Positions 22,311-33,250 of a stretch of 64,000 nucleotides of DNA are shown one piece after another. Source of the stretch: Phoronis australis (taxonomy: Eukaryota; Phoronida; Phoronidae); the NCBI GenBank assembly GCA_002633005.1, contig NMRA01000032.1, forward strand, positions 1,500,672 through 1,564,671. Direction: 5' to 3'. Within the stretch, counting starts at the first letter, position 1, and every line of letters starts with the position of its first letter. The notes beneath the pieces are model-generated. The model saw nothing but the letters and a program-made list of their open reading frames with translations, did not search any database and had not been told where the DNA came from. A program made the translations under genes and the position numbers.

Positions 22311-23256
22311 ATAAAGCTTCTAGACCTAATGCCAGTCTCATCCTGTGAAAATATTGCAAGGTGGCAACTTCACCTTTTCAGCATATGTAGATGTATCATC
22401 AAGCATGTGATATTAAAAAAATAAGTCCCTGCATTTACAGTTTCAAATATTGTAACATCTCACATTATTTGTTGATCAGTAGTGGTATTGTACGCAGCTT
22501 CTGCCGAATCACAAGCTCGGAAACTGAAAAGTTTCTTAACTATTTCATTACACCCACCTCCATATGTTGTGGGTCGATGAATGCTGCATACATTGTCAAA
22601 CAGTAAATTCGATGTGTTCCAGGGGCAGGAATCAAAGTCTGAGGGCAATGAGTGTAACGTGTATCTGAGCGCCAACAAAGCAATAACATCATCTAGTGTA
22701 GGTCCACCAAGCCAATTCCAGAATATTGGGACGTGTAACAAAATCTTAATTACCTCACAGCTGGCTAACATTTTTTCTGAATCTTGTGTAATCGTGTTTG
22801 TCCATCACATGACCACTGTTTCAAGTGGTCGCTTTAGAATTTCCCCTCCCTTTTCCAGAAATCACAAAACAAAAGTGATATGATATGGCGCAGGCTGCAA
22901 ATTTCCCTCTGCACACGTCATCACACTTATGTTGTGTGCAAACCTTCAAAGACACATATGATGTCTGAAAAGTTGGGAAAAACTTATAGTTCCTGTTAAA
23001 CCACATAAGTCATGATTTCTTATTGAAAACATAGGATGTATATCTCAATGACATGTAACTATTCATCATATTTTGTCTAACACAATTTTCCACCAAGTGT
23101 ATGTCTGGTTGGATCTCACAGAAAGCAATGCTTGACAGCTTGGTGCGGTAAACCATCTCAAACTTGGGTCTCAGTGGGGAAGTGCAGGCAATCTTACTCT
23201 AAATAATAGCATAAGTTACTTGACTGTACCTGGATTGTCAAGGTTAGACTACATAC

Positions 23257-23545
23257 ATCAGGAGATACACACTGATACATAATTTTAACTGTACATGGTC
23301 AGACTATGAACTTCCGGAGATACACACTGATACAAAATTGTAACTGTACATGGTCAGACTATGAACTTCCTGAGATACACACTGATACATAATTTTAACT
23401 GTACATGGTCAGACTATGAACTTCCGGAGATACACACCGATACATAATTTTAATTGTACAAGGACAGACTACGTACACCTGGAGAGATACACAACGACAC
23501 ATAATTATAACTGTACAAGGTTAGAGTATGTACACCCTGAGATAA
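23257..23545. repeat. Tandem ~59-bp repeat, about five units
   Basis: Units contain GAGATACACACTGATACATA, ATTTTAACTGTACATGGTCA and GACTATGAACTTCC. The middle copies are almost identical and the end copies diverge. Confidence 0.88.
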
Positions 23546-23547
23546 AC

Positions 23548-23711
23548 ATAGATTATTACATGGCGAAGTCGTTATCCCCCATTATCTAGAGCCCGAGTGG
23601 ATTTTGGAGAATTATGGCCTGAGGGGCGTTAGCTCCGAGGGTGATAATTCTCCAAAATCCACTCGGGCTCTAGATAAGGGGTATAACGACTGAGATCATG
23701 TAATAATCTAT
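23548..23711. mobile_element. 164-nt palindromic MITE (hairpin)
   Basis: Left arm ATAGATTATTACATG plus GTCGTTAT, TATCTAGAGCCCGAGTGG and ATTTTGGAGAATTAT is mirrored by the right arm with only a few mismatches. The arms are about 65-70 nt and the loop about 28 nt (GGCCTGAGGGGCGTTAGC and flanking bases). It lies in the proposed 3' UTR. Short palindromic elements of this kind are common in marine invertebrate genomes. Confidence 0.85.
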
Positions 23712-24131
23712 TTATACCACATACTGAACGAGTAACATTGCAATGAATCGATCTACCTATCTCGACTCGCCTCGGCTTTGTAACTACTTTCCACGTAAGA
23801 GGCCCGGGGTCAGAGGTCGTGACCTTTTAAGAAAAGCCTAGCTATTTTTGTCAAATAATGCTTTTACTCAAAACCAATTGAAAATTTAAACAGAATAGAA
23901 ATAAAGTGAATCTAGAAATTAAGGTTTAGCAACTATTATAGCTTACTACACATTTTATCCAGAGAATGCAAGACATTTACATTATATAGTCTTTTATACT
24001 GTTGTCCAGTTATTTAAACCTGTCCCTCACTGACACAAGTTTATATCCCCAAAGTACACACTAACAGATACAAACACACCACCCATAACGAAGCAGTCAA
24101 CTGTCAGTCACCATTGAGACTTTCACAACCG

Positions 24132-24321
24132 TTATGGATTCACTTTAAGTTCTTCTGCTATTCTTTTAGCCAGTGTTTCTACCATCTCCTTGATCTTGAT
24201 CAGATCGTGGATGTGTAACAGGTCGATTAACTCAGTGTAATTCCCCACTTTAATAACACCATGCTCCTCCAGCTGCACGAGCAGTTGCCAAGTGTCTTTA
24301 ATACCTTTCAGGGGTTTAGGC
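24132..24321 (-). CDS. Last coding exon: C-terminal half of a death-effector-like domain
   Basis: Acceptor GTGTTTTACAG precedes the exon at 24322 on the minus strand. It encodes (R)PKPLKGIKDTWQLL, then LEEHGVIKVGNYTELIDLL and HDLIKIKEMVETL, and ends at TAA. The pattern 'W-x-L-L-x-x-L-E-x-x-G-V-I-x-x-G-N-Y-x-x-L-x-x-L-L' followed by 'D-L' matches helices 4-6 of death effector domains, the adaptor fold of FADD and caspase-8. Helices 1-3 are not in this exon. Its entry phase equals the exit phase of the exon at 38235-38343, so I place it in the LRR-Roc-COR gene. An intervening exon with the first half of the fold may be missing. It could also belong to an independent gene. Confidence 0.6.
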
Positions 24322-24714
24322 CTGTAAAACACCAGTAAGACTTCAAAGACCACGAGAAAACACCTAGATGGAGCAAAATGTTGAAATGTATCAACCATGC
24401 TATCCTTCAAAGGCTTTATTGGTTTCATAAAAATGGGTGCTGCAGAATACATGGAATCTGTCCAAACATATTTTAATAAAAAGCCTTGCCATCTCCCCAA
24501 TAGGAACCTATTTGCCACATTTGATGAAAGTCTGTCTAGTAACTCCAAAGATTCGGAGGCAAGTATAAAAAATAATTGCATCAACAAGCAGATCTGTCTG
24601 AACGAAAATGCAGTCTGCTGCCACTTCTATTGGAATACACTTATCAAATAAAAAAATCCTGTAAAGGGCTTACATGGATGCAAAATCATTAACACTGTTG
24701 CAACAGTCCGACCA

Positions 24715-25675
24715 GTTGAACAAGAGCAACGCGGAGCGTTGAAATGCGCCTACGAATGCAGCGCAAAGGGGGTGCTTCTAGGGTCATTTATTTGTTTCAT
24801 AAAATGGCCACTAGATGGCACAAAAATGTCCAATCCATTCGAAAACAGGAATATGACATCACTTCTTTAATGGAAAGCTACTTACCAAATTTCATGCAAA
24901 TCTGTCAAAGAATTTCAGAGAAACTAAGGAAAATGAGAAAAAAAATGAAATTGCCTCAAGGGGGCACAGCATTTGTTGGATCTGCCTGAAAGCAGTCATT
25001 GTCTGTTGTTCGCTTTACTTAAAAACACTTACTAAATTTAAAAAAGATCCTACAGAGGGTTTAGAAGATACAGCTATGGGTCCACAAAAAACAAAACAAT
25101 CACTAGCAGAAGCCAAAGTGGTTGAAGTCTTCATCGTCAACCGTCCTTTTCACACTGAGAATGCCAATTTTCAAAATCATCATTTGAATGGTTTGGTTGA
25201 AAGAGGGTGAATGCCAAATAACAGCAAAAATGACCATTAGGTTGCGCAAAAATACCTTGATTCCATCCAAAAAACGGAAGGATTAGCGTCATCTCACCAA
25301 AACGAAAATTCATTGAGGACCTTTGAAGATACAGAAGTAACTATAAAACCTACAATTGCCACTATGAGGCACAACGGTAGTCAGATCCGAAAGCGGTCGT
25401 CGTCCGTTTTCAACATCATAAATACACTTGCTAAATTTAGTAAAGATCCTGCATGCGGTTACAACCATGGGCGCAAAAAAACTACCACTAGGAGGCGCCA
25501 CAGTAGTCAGACGTCGGAAAATCATCATGAGCTGTCCTCTTCACAGTAAGAACACACATGCCCATTTTCACAATCATCCTTAGAGCGGTTTGGTTGATAG
25601 AGGGGTGGACGTCAAAAAACATTCGAAAACAGTAGAACTAGACACAAGGTGGCGCAAACTACACCGAATCCCCAT
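24715..25675 (+). repeat. HINE-like array 1 (left end plus ~150-bp monomers)
   Basis: It begins with a left-end block ACAAGAGCAACGCGGAGCGT followed by TGAAATGCGCCTACGAATGC, also found at 35523 and 45276. Then follow ~150-bp monomers of three alternating types, each with a CCACTAG-like centre (24808, 24953, 25222, 25362, 25488, 25643). The array is cut at about 25675 by the 1.6-kb segment of the inverted duplication and resumes at 27312. Confidence 0.75.
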
Positions 25676-27311
25676 TTTGTGAACACATCCACTACCACAA
25701 GAAACTGTAGGAACACCCCATTTATCCACCTTCACTCTCTTCAGGCTTCTATTGTGAGTCAGCATGCGTGAATAATTGGCTGATAAACCACCTATGGAAC
25801 TACTTTTGGCTGAATGGATGACCAGGCCATAAAATGATAATTAGCCAAGACCAGTTAAATAAGGCAACAAAGAATAATGTAGTAGCATCATCTAGCCTTG
25901 GTGGAAAGCTATATACTGTATTGGCTCTAATAAAGGCTTAGAAAAATTCATTTCATGGGGAGGGGACCCTTATATTGTAGCTTATGGCAGCTGAAACCCG
26001 GTTTCCGTAACGGGTAAAATCGGAAGCTAGGGTTCGTCAAATTTTCGCTTTATGACGTATTTGTAGCCTATGACAGTCTTTCTACAAAAGGGTAGTGCAT
26101 TGCTTTCAAACTCTGTTGTTAAATTACGATAATTTTTCAAAAAATTGTACTCCAATCCCAGGGCGAAAACTTGCCGATTGATACTTTGCTGAATCGTGAT
26201 CGTCCATAGGAAAACTTGAATTCTTGAATAAAAATATAGTTTCGACTCCACAAATTACCTGAAATGTTTCCTTATGTTTTACAATTTTCGTACACCACAA
26301 CACGAGGAAAATCTCTGGATGAACACACATGCTGTTGTCACGTGATGTTTGTTTTGAAGTTCGTCTGCGCATGAGAGAGTGAGCGAGCGCGTGCAGGTCA
26401 TCGACGACTACAAAAGGCGGAGGATTATGCAAGAAAATGGCGTTTATGTTTTTCAGTTAAACGGCTGCAACGTGCAAGGTGAGTGCAGGTTAACTCACAG
26501 ATTTTGTGTGCACAGGCCGACGGCCGTTAGCTCTACCGTGGAGTAAAACATAATAGTCCTAGGCTCGATCTACATATTGGGGACGAGGTGACAAGGTGAA
26601 CTACCCAGGCCGTGTGACATTTCTGGGTCTAACGGAGACTGACGCAGTGGTCAGCCAGCACGCTGTATCAAAACTATCGTCAAAATCCAAATTCATTTTA
26701 TCGTGTCCCTGTCAATAACAACGGCATGCTAAAGTTTCTGAATGTTCGTACTTCAGGAACATAACAATCACGTGATTTGTATACATACGCGCACGCCGCA
26801 GATCACATCTTGGAAATTTCCGATTTGACGGATGACAATGAATGAGCACAATGAAATTAATTGTCGTTTTACAGCTTGTAAGAGTTATAATAAACGTCTT
26901 TTGAATATTGCAATGCATGTGTTTCAAAATCTAAATAACTTGGGTCCTATATTTTTGTATTCGTGCGCGCCGAATGAAAGTAATCGTGAGTGTTGCTGTG
27001 TTGCAAAATCTCTTATCCTGGGCCGATTTGAACAATTCAAAATTGTACTCATATTTTTTTCGCTCCTCTTTTCAAATATTACAGTAAAGACTACGTAAAG
27101 CTCTCTCCATAAAAAGTACAGTCTGCTAAGCTAGATTGTAATTAGCTGATCATCTCCGCGTGAGCAAAGCCAATTATCCTCGCTCATGACTTGATGAATA
27201 GATCAGATTGGCAGGATCCCTTTGATCTATGCCGAGCAGGGCTCAACCAAGGTGGATAAATATGGTTTACTTCAATCTGCCAAACCCCACCATAAGTCCG
27301 GGGTTAATGGG
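25676..27311 (+). repeat. Inverted duplication, copy A (promoter/first-exon-like)
   Basis: It aligns in reverse complement with 39385-41095 over essentially its whole length (for example the CCACCTTCACTCT, GGCTGAATGGATGACCAGGC and GATCACATCT blocks). It is inserted in a HINE-like array. Near 26335-26480 it has a CACGTG E-box, a GC-richer stretch with GAGCGAGCGCGTGCAGG, and then TGCAACGTGCAAG followed by the strong donor GTGAGT, which looks like a promoter with a first exon. A diverged third copy of this part lies at 60590-60850. Confidence 0.75.
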
Positions 27312-27690
27312 CCAATCTTATTTACTGGGAATGTTTATAGCATGCATTCATAAAGTAGATGCCTACATCCCACATTTTATGAAAGTCCAACGAGGGCCTT
27401 TGAAAATAAAGAGGTAAATGCAAAAAACCAGAATTGCCACTAGGGGGCACACTGGTAGTCCGATCCGTCCGAAAGCCGCCATCCTCTGTGGTCAACCTCA
27501 TATAAATGCACCAGCAAAATTCAACAGATTCTGTAGAGCCTTTAGGAGATACAGCCATGGGCGCAAAAACAAACAAATCTGCCACTAGGAGGCGCCACAG
27601 TAGTCAAAGTTGTCGAAAATCATCATCAGAGCAGTTTGGTTGATGGAATTAATGCGGACGCCAAAAAACAATAGTAAAAAATAGTAATGA
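27312..27690 (+). repeat. HINE-like array 1, continuation
   Basis: Monomers resume after the inserted segment. Motif centres are CCACTAGGGGGCAC at 27437 and CCACTAGGAGGCGC at 27582, with the usual GATACAG and GCGCAAAAAC spacer words. Confidence 0.75.
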
Positions 27691-28734
27691 AAGTGCTCCG
27701 AGGAGCGACACTTGGTGAAATTAACAGAAAAGACGACGATAGAGATGATGACGAAGATGACGAATATGACGACGATGGTGGCGATGATGAACAACATAAG
27801 TAATGATAACATTCACAAGACGAAAGTAGAGGCCAGAAATCAGCAAGTATAGACTACTGTCTTGAGCGAAATTAACTGAAAAAGACAACAACGGAGATGA
27901 CGACGAAGACGACGTATATGATGACGATGGTGATGATGTTGAACAACATCATAACATTCATATGACGCATTTAGATGCCATAAATCAGCCAGAAATAGGC
28001 TAGAGTCTCGTTCAATAGAAGCTAAACCAACATCAATGCAGCCAGAGCGCTCAACAAAGGAACAACGCTATCAGAAAATCTCGAATAATTCGAAAAGTAG
28101 ACGACCTAGGGAAAAATGGATAACATCTTCTCAAAGCCCGTTCAAAACTCTATTAAAATTGATAGTATCGTAAAATTCCGTTAGTTTTTCCAAAAAATTG
28201 AAATTTTGCGTTTTTTTTTTGAAATGCAAAGTAAAATAACTCGAAAACGGAAAGTCTGAGAAAAAAATTGTTACAGTTCATTTGAATGAGCATACGTCAG
28301 AGAATCCCCATGCAAAATTCACATCATTTTCTCTTCCCGTTTAAAATGGCACTCTGGCATGACTGAAAATGGGTCAATATGCGTCAGATCCGCCATCTTG
28401 GAATCAACTTCCGATTTTTTAGCTCTGAATAATAGCAGGTCAAAAGAAACTAATACCTGGAAAATTCGAAGGAATTGGGCTCATATTGCACCCTCTACCT
28501 GAAAAACATTTTTACCCTGGAATCAAAGTGCACATGCGCGATTGTCAATATTTTCGCCATCTTGAAGCGGAAGCTCACAATGTTTTGTACATATATTGTA
28601 CTTGTCTGGTTCTATATTTTCGTTGATTTTCAGCCGTGTACTCTAATAATTGCAGCTTCTAAGAATCTGAAATTGGAAACAAAATGACCGCCATGTCCGC
28701 TATTTTGAAACCGATCATGACCAAAAGCAATAGG
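27691..28734. repeat. Dispersed GATGACGA-type repeat, copy 1
   Basis: A segment with GAAATTAACAGAAAAGACGA and GGTGGCGATGATGAACAACA (twice, near 27716 and 27870) is followed by ~750 bp. It is shared in the same order with 61447-62470, including CGCTCAACAAAGGAACAACG and GACTGAAAATGGGTCAA. It is non-coding, and its class is unknown. Confidence 0.65.
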
Positions 28735-28970
28735 CTTCCAAAAACGGGAGGATACCATCATCTCAATAATGGATGCCTAACTATCAAATTTTATGAAAAT
28801 TCGTGGAAGACCTGCAAAGATACAGATGTAAGCATAAAAAAATAAAATTGCCACTAGGGGGCACACTAGTAGTTGGGGAGGTCTGAAATTCATTGTCTTC
28901 TGTTGTCAGCCCATAAAAATATAAACATCAATCCAAAAATTTTTAAAAATGCAATGATAAAACTGTCAGA
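28735..28970 (+). repeat. HINE-like monomer remnants
   Basis: One clear monomer with CCACTAGGGGGCAC at 28851 and neighbouring GATACAGATG and GAAATTCATTGTC words. It is bordered by the GATGACGA-type repeat and by the LINE relic. Confidence 0.65.
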
Positions 28971-28999
28971 GCTAGGAAATTTATTGCTCCTATTATTTT

Positions 29000-29955
29000 A
29001 ATCTATGGGTTACCTCAGTCTTTGAAAAATTCCTTCCATACAATTCTTTCAATTTCAGATTTGTCTCTTTTAAAAGACCACCAAAATCAACCTCTTCAGT
29101 GGTTACACATAAACACAAAACATACTGGCTTCATGAATAACTTCATGCTCATCTTATGTCTTAGAATTGTCCGCCGTCCATAAAAAGATATATGTTTGCA
29201 GGAATAATGTCTATTTTCCATATGGAGAAAATATCGACATCAAGATGAATTTCAGCCATCTTGGATCGATTTGGCCTCTTGTAATTTCTCCCTCCTTAAA
29301 TCATGAAGTTGGGAACCTTTTTTTGGCCCTTTTTCTTTGGATGAAGAATTTCACATACGGTAACTTTGTTGATCAATTTTGCCATTACGGTATGTCCATG
29401 AGTTTTTCCAAGTAACTGGAAAAGAAAATCGTAATCCCACGTATTCCATTAAAAGAGTTTCTAAAAATAGTTTATCTGTTATACAGAATTGTAGATCAGA
29501 ATACGGAATCTAATCTAAGTTTGGCTGAATTATCAACCACATATTGTTTTTAACGGTTTTAATAGGACTTTATACAAAACTAACACATTCCATACTTTTT
29601 AGAAAGGAGATGTTGAATTTCTAGAAAGTATTTTCTAGTTTTGCTGAAATAGGTTTTAACATCACAGTTACCATTGAATGATCTGCTCTATATGCTGGCT
29701 CTTTTCTTACGTCCCCTCAGTCAATAACTGCTCAGAAGTTAGGAAAAAAATTTAATCTAGTGCGCTTATTTCACGCTCTCGATGTATATTCCATTTTGTG
29801 TAGATTAAATTCACGTCTACAGATAAAATGTAGTCGGAACAAAGCTCTAAAACTTTCTCAAGATTCTGGATTATTTAAATGACAATAGTTATATGACTTG
29901 TCCAATGACTGATTCCTTAACTAAATTAAAACTCATTGTCCAAATAATAGAACTA
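29000..29955 (-). pseudogene. L1-type LINE relic, endonuclease C-terminal part and linker
   Basis: In shifting minus-strand frames one reads pieces typical of an L1-type ORF2 endonuclease end: a NYCHLNNPE-like piece, KVLELCSDYILS, TRLNFF and YRADHSMVTVMLKP, then KFNISFLKSMECVSF and LFLETLLMEYVG from the linker. Many stops and frameshifts are present. It is the downstream half of a LINE whose upstream half is at 31519-31740; the TA-flanked element 29956-31518 separates them. Confidence 0.6.
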
Positions 29956-31518
29956 CAGTAAACGTTAGGGTTAACGCCGTGGGCTGTTAAATTGGTGAAC
30001 CCCAAAATTCGGGGGGTGGACGGTTAACTGGACATGGGCGCTTAAACGTGAAATTTCAAAAAAATTTGCGGGTGAGGGCGTTAACCGAACATGGGCGCTT
30101 ATTATGACAGACAACAGCCCTGGGCAGCTAATCTTACCTCTTAGTCCCCACACGTACGTAGTGGGAACCCGTAACACTTTGCAAAGAGCTTTATCGTCAC
30201 GAAATGCGGACCCTGCGCACTCTAACACACATTTTCGAATTTGTAGACTGCGGTCAAATTCCGAACGTTTGCATAGACAGCGTGCTGCATAATTCAGCGC
30301 ATTACATGAGAAAGATTATTGCGAATTCTTCTCTTCATTTCACTGTTCTTCGCAGACATTGGTGAACATGTTCATCTGCGTAGCAGACCATGGCTACAGT
30401 CCCGAGTGCTAGTTGTCCAAGTTCTGAGCCAAAAAGTTTGACAAACTTAATTCAGATTTGTTTAGAGGGCTTGCGATGCTCATGTTCGGGACTCCGTGAC
30501 TCAAATTGTTAACGTATGGTTTACAGGAGGCTGTCTTATCCTGACCGACCGGCGCCGCTCACTTCCCGTAGTGTGAAATATGCTACGGTATGCAATGACG
30601 ACAAAAATCGCAGACAAGCGGATACCCTCGAGGCAGTTGTCAACCAAAACATGGTTAACTCAAGAACAATTATTTGCTGCAGATTTTATTTTAAAAAATA
30701 CTAATGACTTTGGCTGGAGTCCGAGGGAACATTAGTTCGTACACGCACGGCGTCGGTAAAATAATTTGAAGATAAAGCCCCAACTATTCGGGTAATCGGC
30801 ACCCCTGGTATGCTATGCGACCAGTGACGAGATCTAACCAGCAACGCGTCCTTACTAGTACTCGAAAGACGGACAGCCTTGCTAACCTGGCAATATTACA
30901 TTCATCAAAATAGGGAGAATTTGACACCTTTCCGTGAGTTATGGGAATTCTTGGAAATCCACGAGCTTCCAACCTTAAACTCATTGAGAGGGTTGGCGAA
31001 ACCACTTTATTTCTCTGACCTGATTATTTCGAATACACGTTTTATCTAGAGCACTGCAATCAGAAACTTGGTGCGGCAGACAGCGTGGCTGAAATTGGAG
31101 GTATTGATGCGGTGTGGTTCTTGAACTTAAATTTGCGACCATGAGAACAAAGCACAGTGACAAAGCGTTCAAGGTATTACATTTTGAAGCAAATCCATGA
31201 CCCAGGACAATAATTTGATTCTTGTATTATAATTCACATTGCCAAACCACCGCTTCCGACACTGTCGTTGCACTCTTTTTGTTATCATCGATTTTTATCT
31301 AAAATGGGTAATCGCGCATTTCCTTAGCACTGGGCGTGTAATCATCAATCTTCAAAAGTCGGGGATGGGCGCTTAACCGAGAGGTGTGCGCTTAACTGGA
31401 AATCTTCAAAAATCGCACAGGGGCGGTTAACCGAGCAGTGGGCGGATAAATCTAAAATCCACCTAAAGTAGGGGGTGGGCGATTAACTGAACATGGGCGT
31501 TAACCCGAACATTTACGG
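29956..31518. mobile_element. TA-flanked inverted-repeat element, copy 1
   Basis: Ends are CAGTAAACGTTAGGGTTAAC at the left and, inverted, CCGTAAATGTTCGGGTTAAC at the right, each next to TA. Subterminal zones carry many GGGCGCTTAA/GGGCGGTTAA words in both directions. It is 1563 bp with no transposase. A TA target site fits a Tc1/mariner-type non-autonomous element. It is inserted into the LINE relic. Confidence 0.8.
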
Positions 31519-31740
31519 TATTTTCAAAGTCACCAAAAATGCTGAAACTTTTTAAAAAAATCTGGAGGGTCTCTATTTCGACTATAAACATTCACAATAG
31601 TTACATTTTCCCCATCAATTGACATACTATTCTCATCAGAAATATTTTGATGGATTTTAAGTTCAAAGTTATTGTTTGTAAATCTGGCACCCACAGGAAT
31701 TACATTTATATGAGCTGAGAAAGCATTCATGTCCTCAGGT
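31519..31740 (-). pseudogene. L1-type LINE relic, endonuclease middle part
   Basis: The minus-strand frame shows GARFTNNNFELKIHQNISDE and GENVTIVNVYSRNRDPPDFF, the central APE-type endonuclease region of an L1-like ORF2. Upstream the frame decays quickly. The downstream part continues beyond the TA-flanked element. Confidence 0.65.
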
Positions 31741-32299
31741 TGTCCTAGTGAAATTTTCAGTTTTTAGCAAAATGAGCATCTTGAAGATAGTAGACAGATT
31801 ATTTCCTTTCTTCGAGAAAATTAAAACAGTTTTAGGCGTACCATATTGTACAAAACCCTTACAGTTCATAGTAACCACTTGAATGCTAGATACAAAATGC
31901 AATACGTATTAGACAAGAAGATTCTCATGATCAGGAATGAGTGTCAGACCTAACTCAACTATTATGTATAATACAACTGCAAAGACCAAAGTGATATCAA
32001 AAATGTTACAAGCATCGACCATCGGAGTAACTATTTCAACCAAGTAAAACAGGAAACGTAGTTGAAAAAATGGTATGCAAATTTGTTCAAACACCCACTC
32101 AAACAGGAACCAGAATCACCAAGTAAGAAGTGGGACACACATGGACATATCCACAATTCACACTGAAAACAGAACATATCGTAATAGTTAATGGCAATGA
32201 ACCCAACTGAACACAACAGAAAACACCACAGAGTGCATTCTGGCCTTATTATGACATTGCCCACCCACTATTACATAACAAAGCAATTATAGGAAAGAC
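31741..32299. other. Decayed sequence, no gene recognised
   Basis: Probably further LINE or intron sequence. Short minus-strand frames are hydrophobic but match nothing I know. Confidence 0.3.
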
Positions 32300-32960
32300 T
32301 GGGGAACAGCTTCACTTGTTCCCGACCTCAATACATTCACCTGCACAGATAAATTACAAGCCAGATCTGACATAAAACAAATGAGAAAAGAAGTCTGGGT
32401 AAAGTAAAAAATGCAAAAAGCAAAACAAGAGTCAGAGAGCTTCAACCTCAATTCCAATGACAAAACTATATACATAAACATCATCCAATTTTCATAGTGA
32501 TCTCTCGACAAAAAAATGCATATGCCACAGAGACTCGTAAATAACGAAATGACCACCAGGTGGCGATGAATGACAAAAGCATCCCAAAATGTGAAGTTGT
32601 TGTCGTCTCTTATAAGTCAGAAAAGCTCTTCTCAGCTGGAACACAACTACCAATTTTCGAGCAGTTTGGTAAGTAGAGAGTACAAGGGCGGGAAAACAGA
32701 CTGGTCAATGACGAAAATGGTCACTACCTCATACAGTTTACTGAATGTGAATTCCTTGATAGAAACCTATTTACAAAAAAGCTCATTAAAAAACACCGAC
32801 AAATCCAGAAAATAAAAAGGAAAACGGAAAGTATACTCAAATTGACGTTACAGGGCACAGCAGCAGCAATCAGAACAGTGTGAATGTACACGGGAGTGTA
32901 GTCATCATCCATCAGACTTAACATGTGAATACACATCTGCCTGAATTTTCATGAAGATTC
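32300..32960 (+). repeat. Old, diverged HINE-like monomers
   Basis: Monomer words are still visible (GAGCAGTTTGGTAAGTAGAG, TTGATAGAAACCTATTTAC), with a motif centre CCACCAGGTGGCGA at 32550. It is more diverged than the other arrays. Confidence 0.5.
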
Positions 32961-33250
32961 TCCACCAGGTTTTGTAAATTAAACAGCAGACAGAGATGAC
33001 AACAATTTGCATCCACATTTTTACGTGTATGTGAATGTATACGAAAACAAATTTTCAAAGGAGCATTCACTTATTAATAATTGTTGTTGACATTTCGCGG
33101 AATGAAAACAATTCCAACCAGCATTTTTAAAAGATGTAGGAAAGCACAATATCTGAGTAGTAAGTTATTAGCAAAATATAAAACATTTTTTAAGAATCCT
33201 GCAAAACCTCAACTGAATATCATTTAGATGCGGAGTTGCTTAGAAACATA

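Larger units (their letters stand above)
20878..24131 (-). other. Probable long 3' UTR of the LRR-Roc-COR gene
   Basis: No coding sequence is seen. The stretch carries a chain of tandem repeats: a ~28-bp pair at 21241-21303, ~25-bp units at 21771-21870, ~100-bp units rich in ACTTCAAAAGTTTCATACTT at 22020-22310, and ~59-bp units at 23257-23545. A 164-nt palindrome follows at 23548-23711. UTR status is inferred only from the last exon upstream and the poly(A) signals downstream. Confidence 0.4.

Noticed and set aside
21771-23545. Regularly spaced repeats suggestive of a CRISPR array
   Set aside because: The units are direct tandem minisatellite copies without unique spacers, in an animal genome.
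29017-29110. Minus-strand exon-like stretch ending LYGRNFSKTE before GTAACC
   Set aside because: It lies directly next to the LINE endonuclease relic in the same orientation and is more easily explained as LINE linker sequence.
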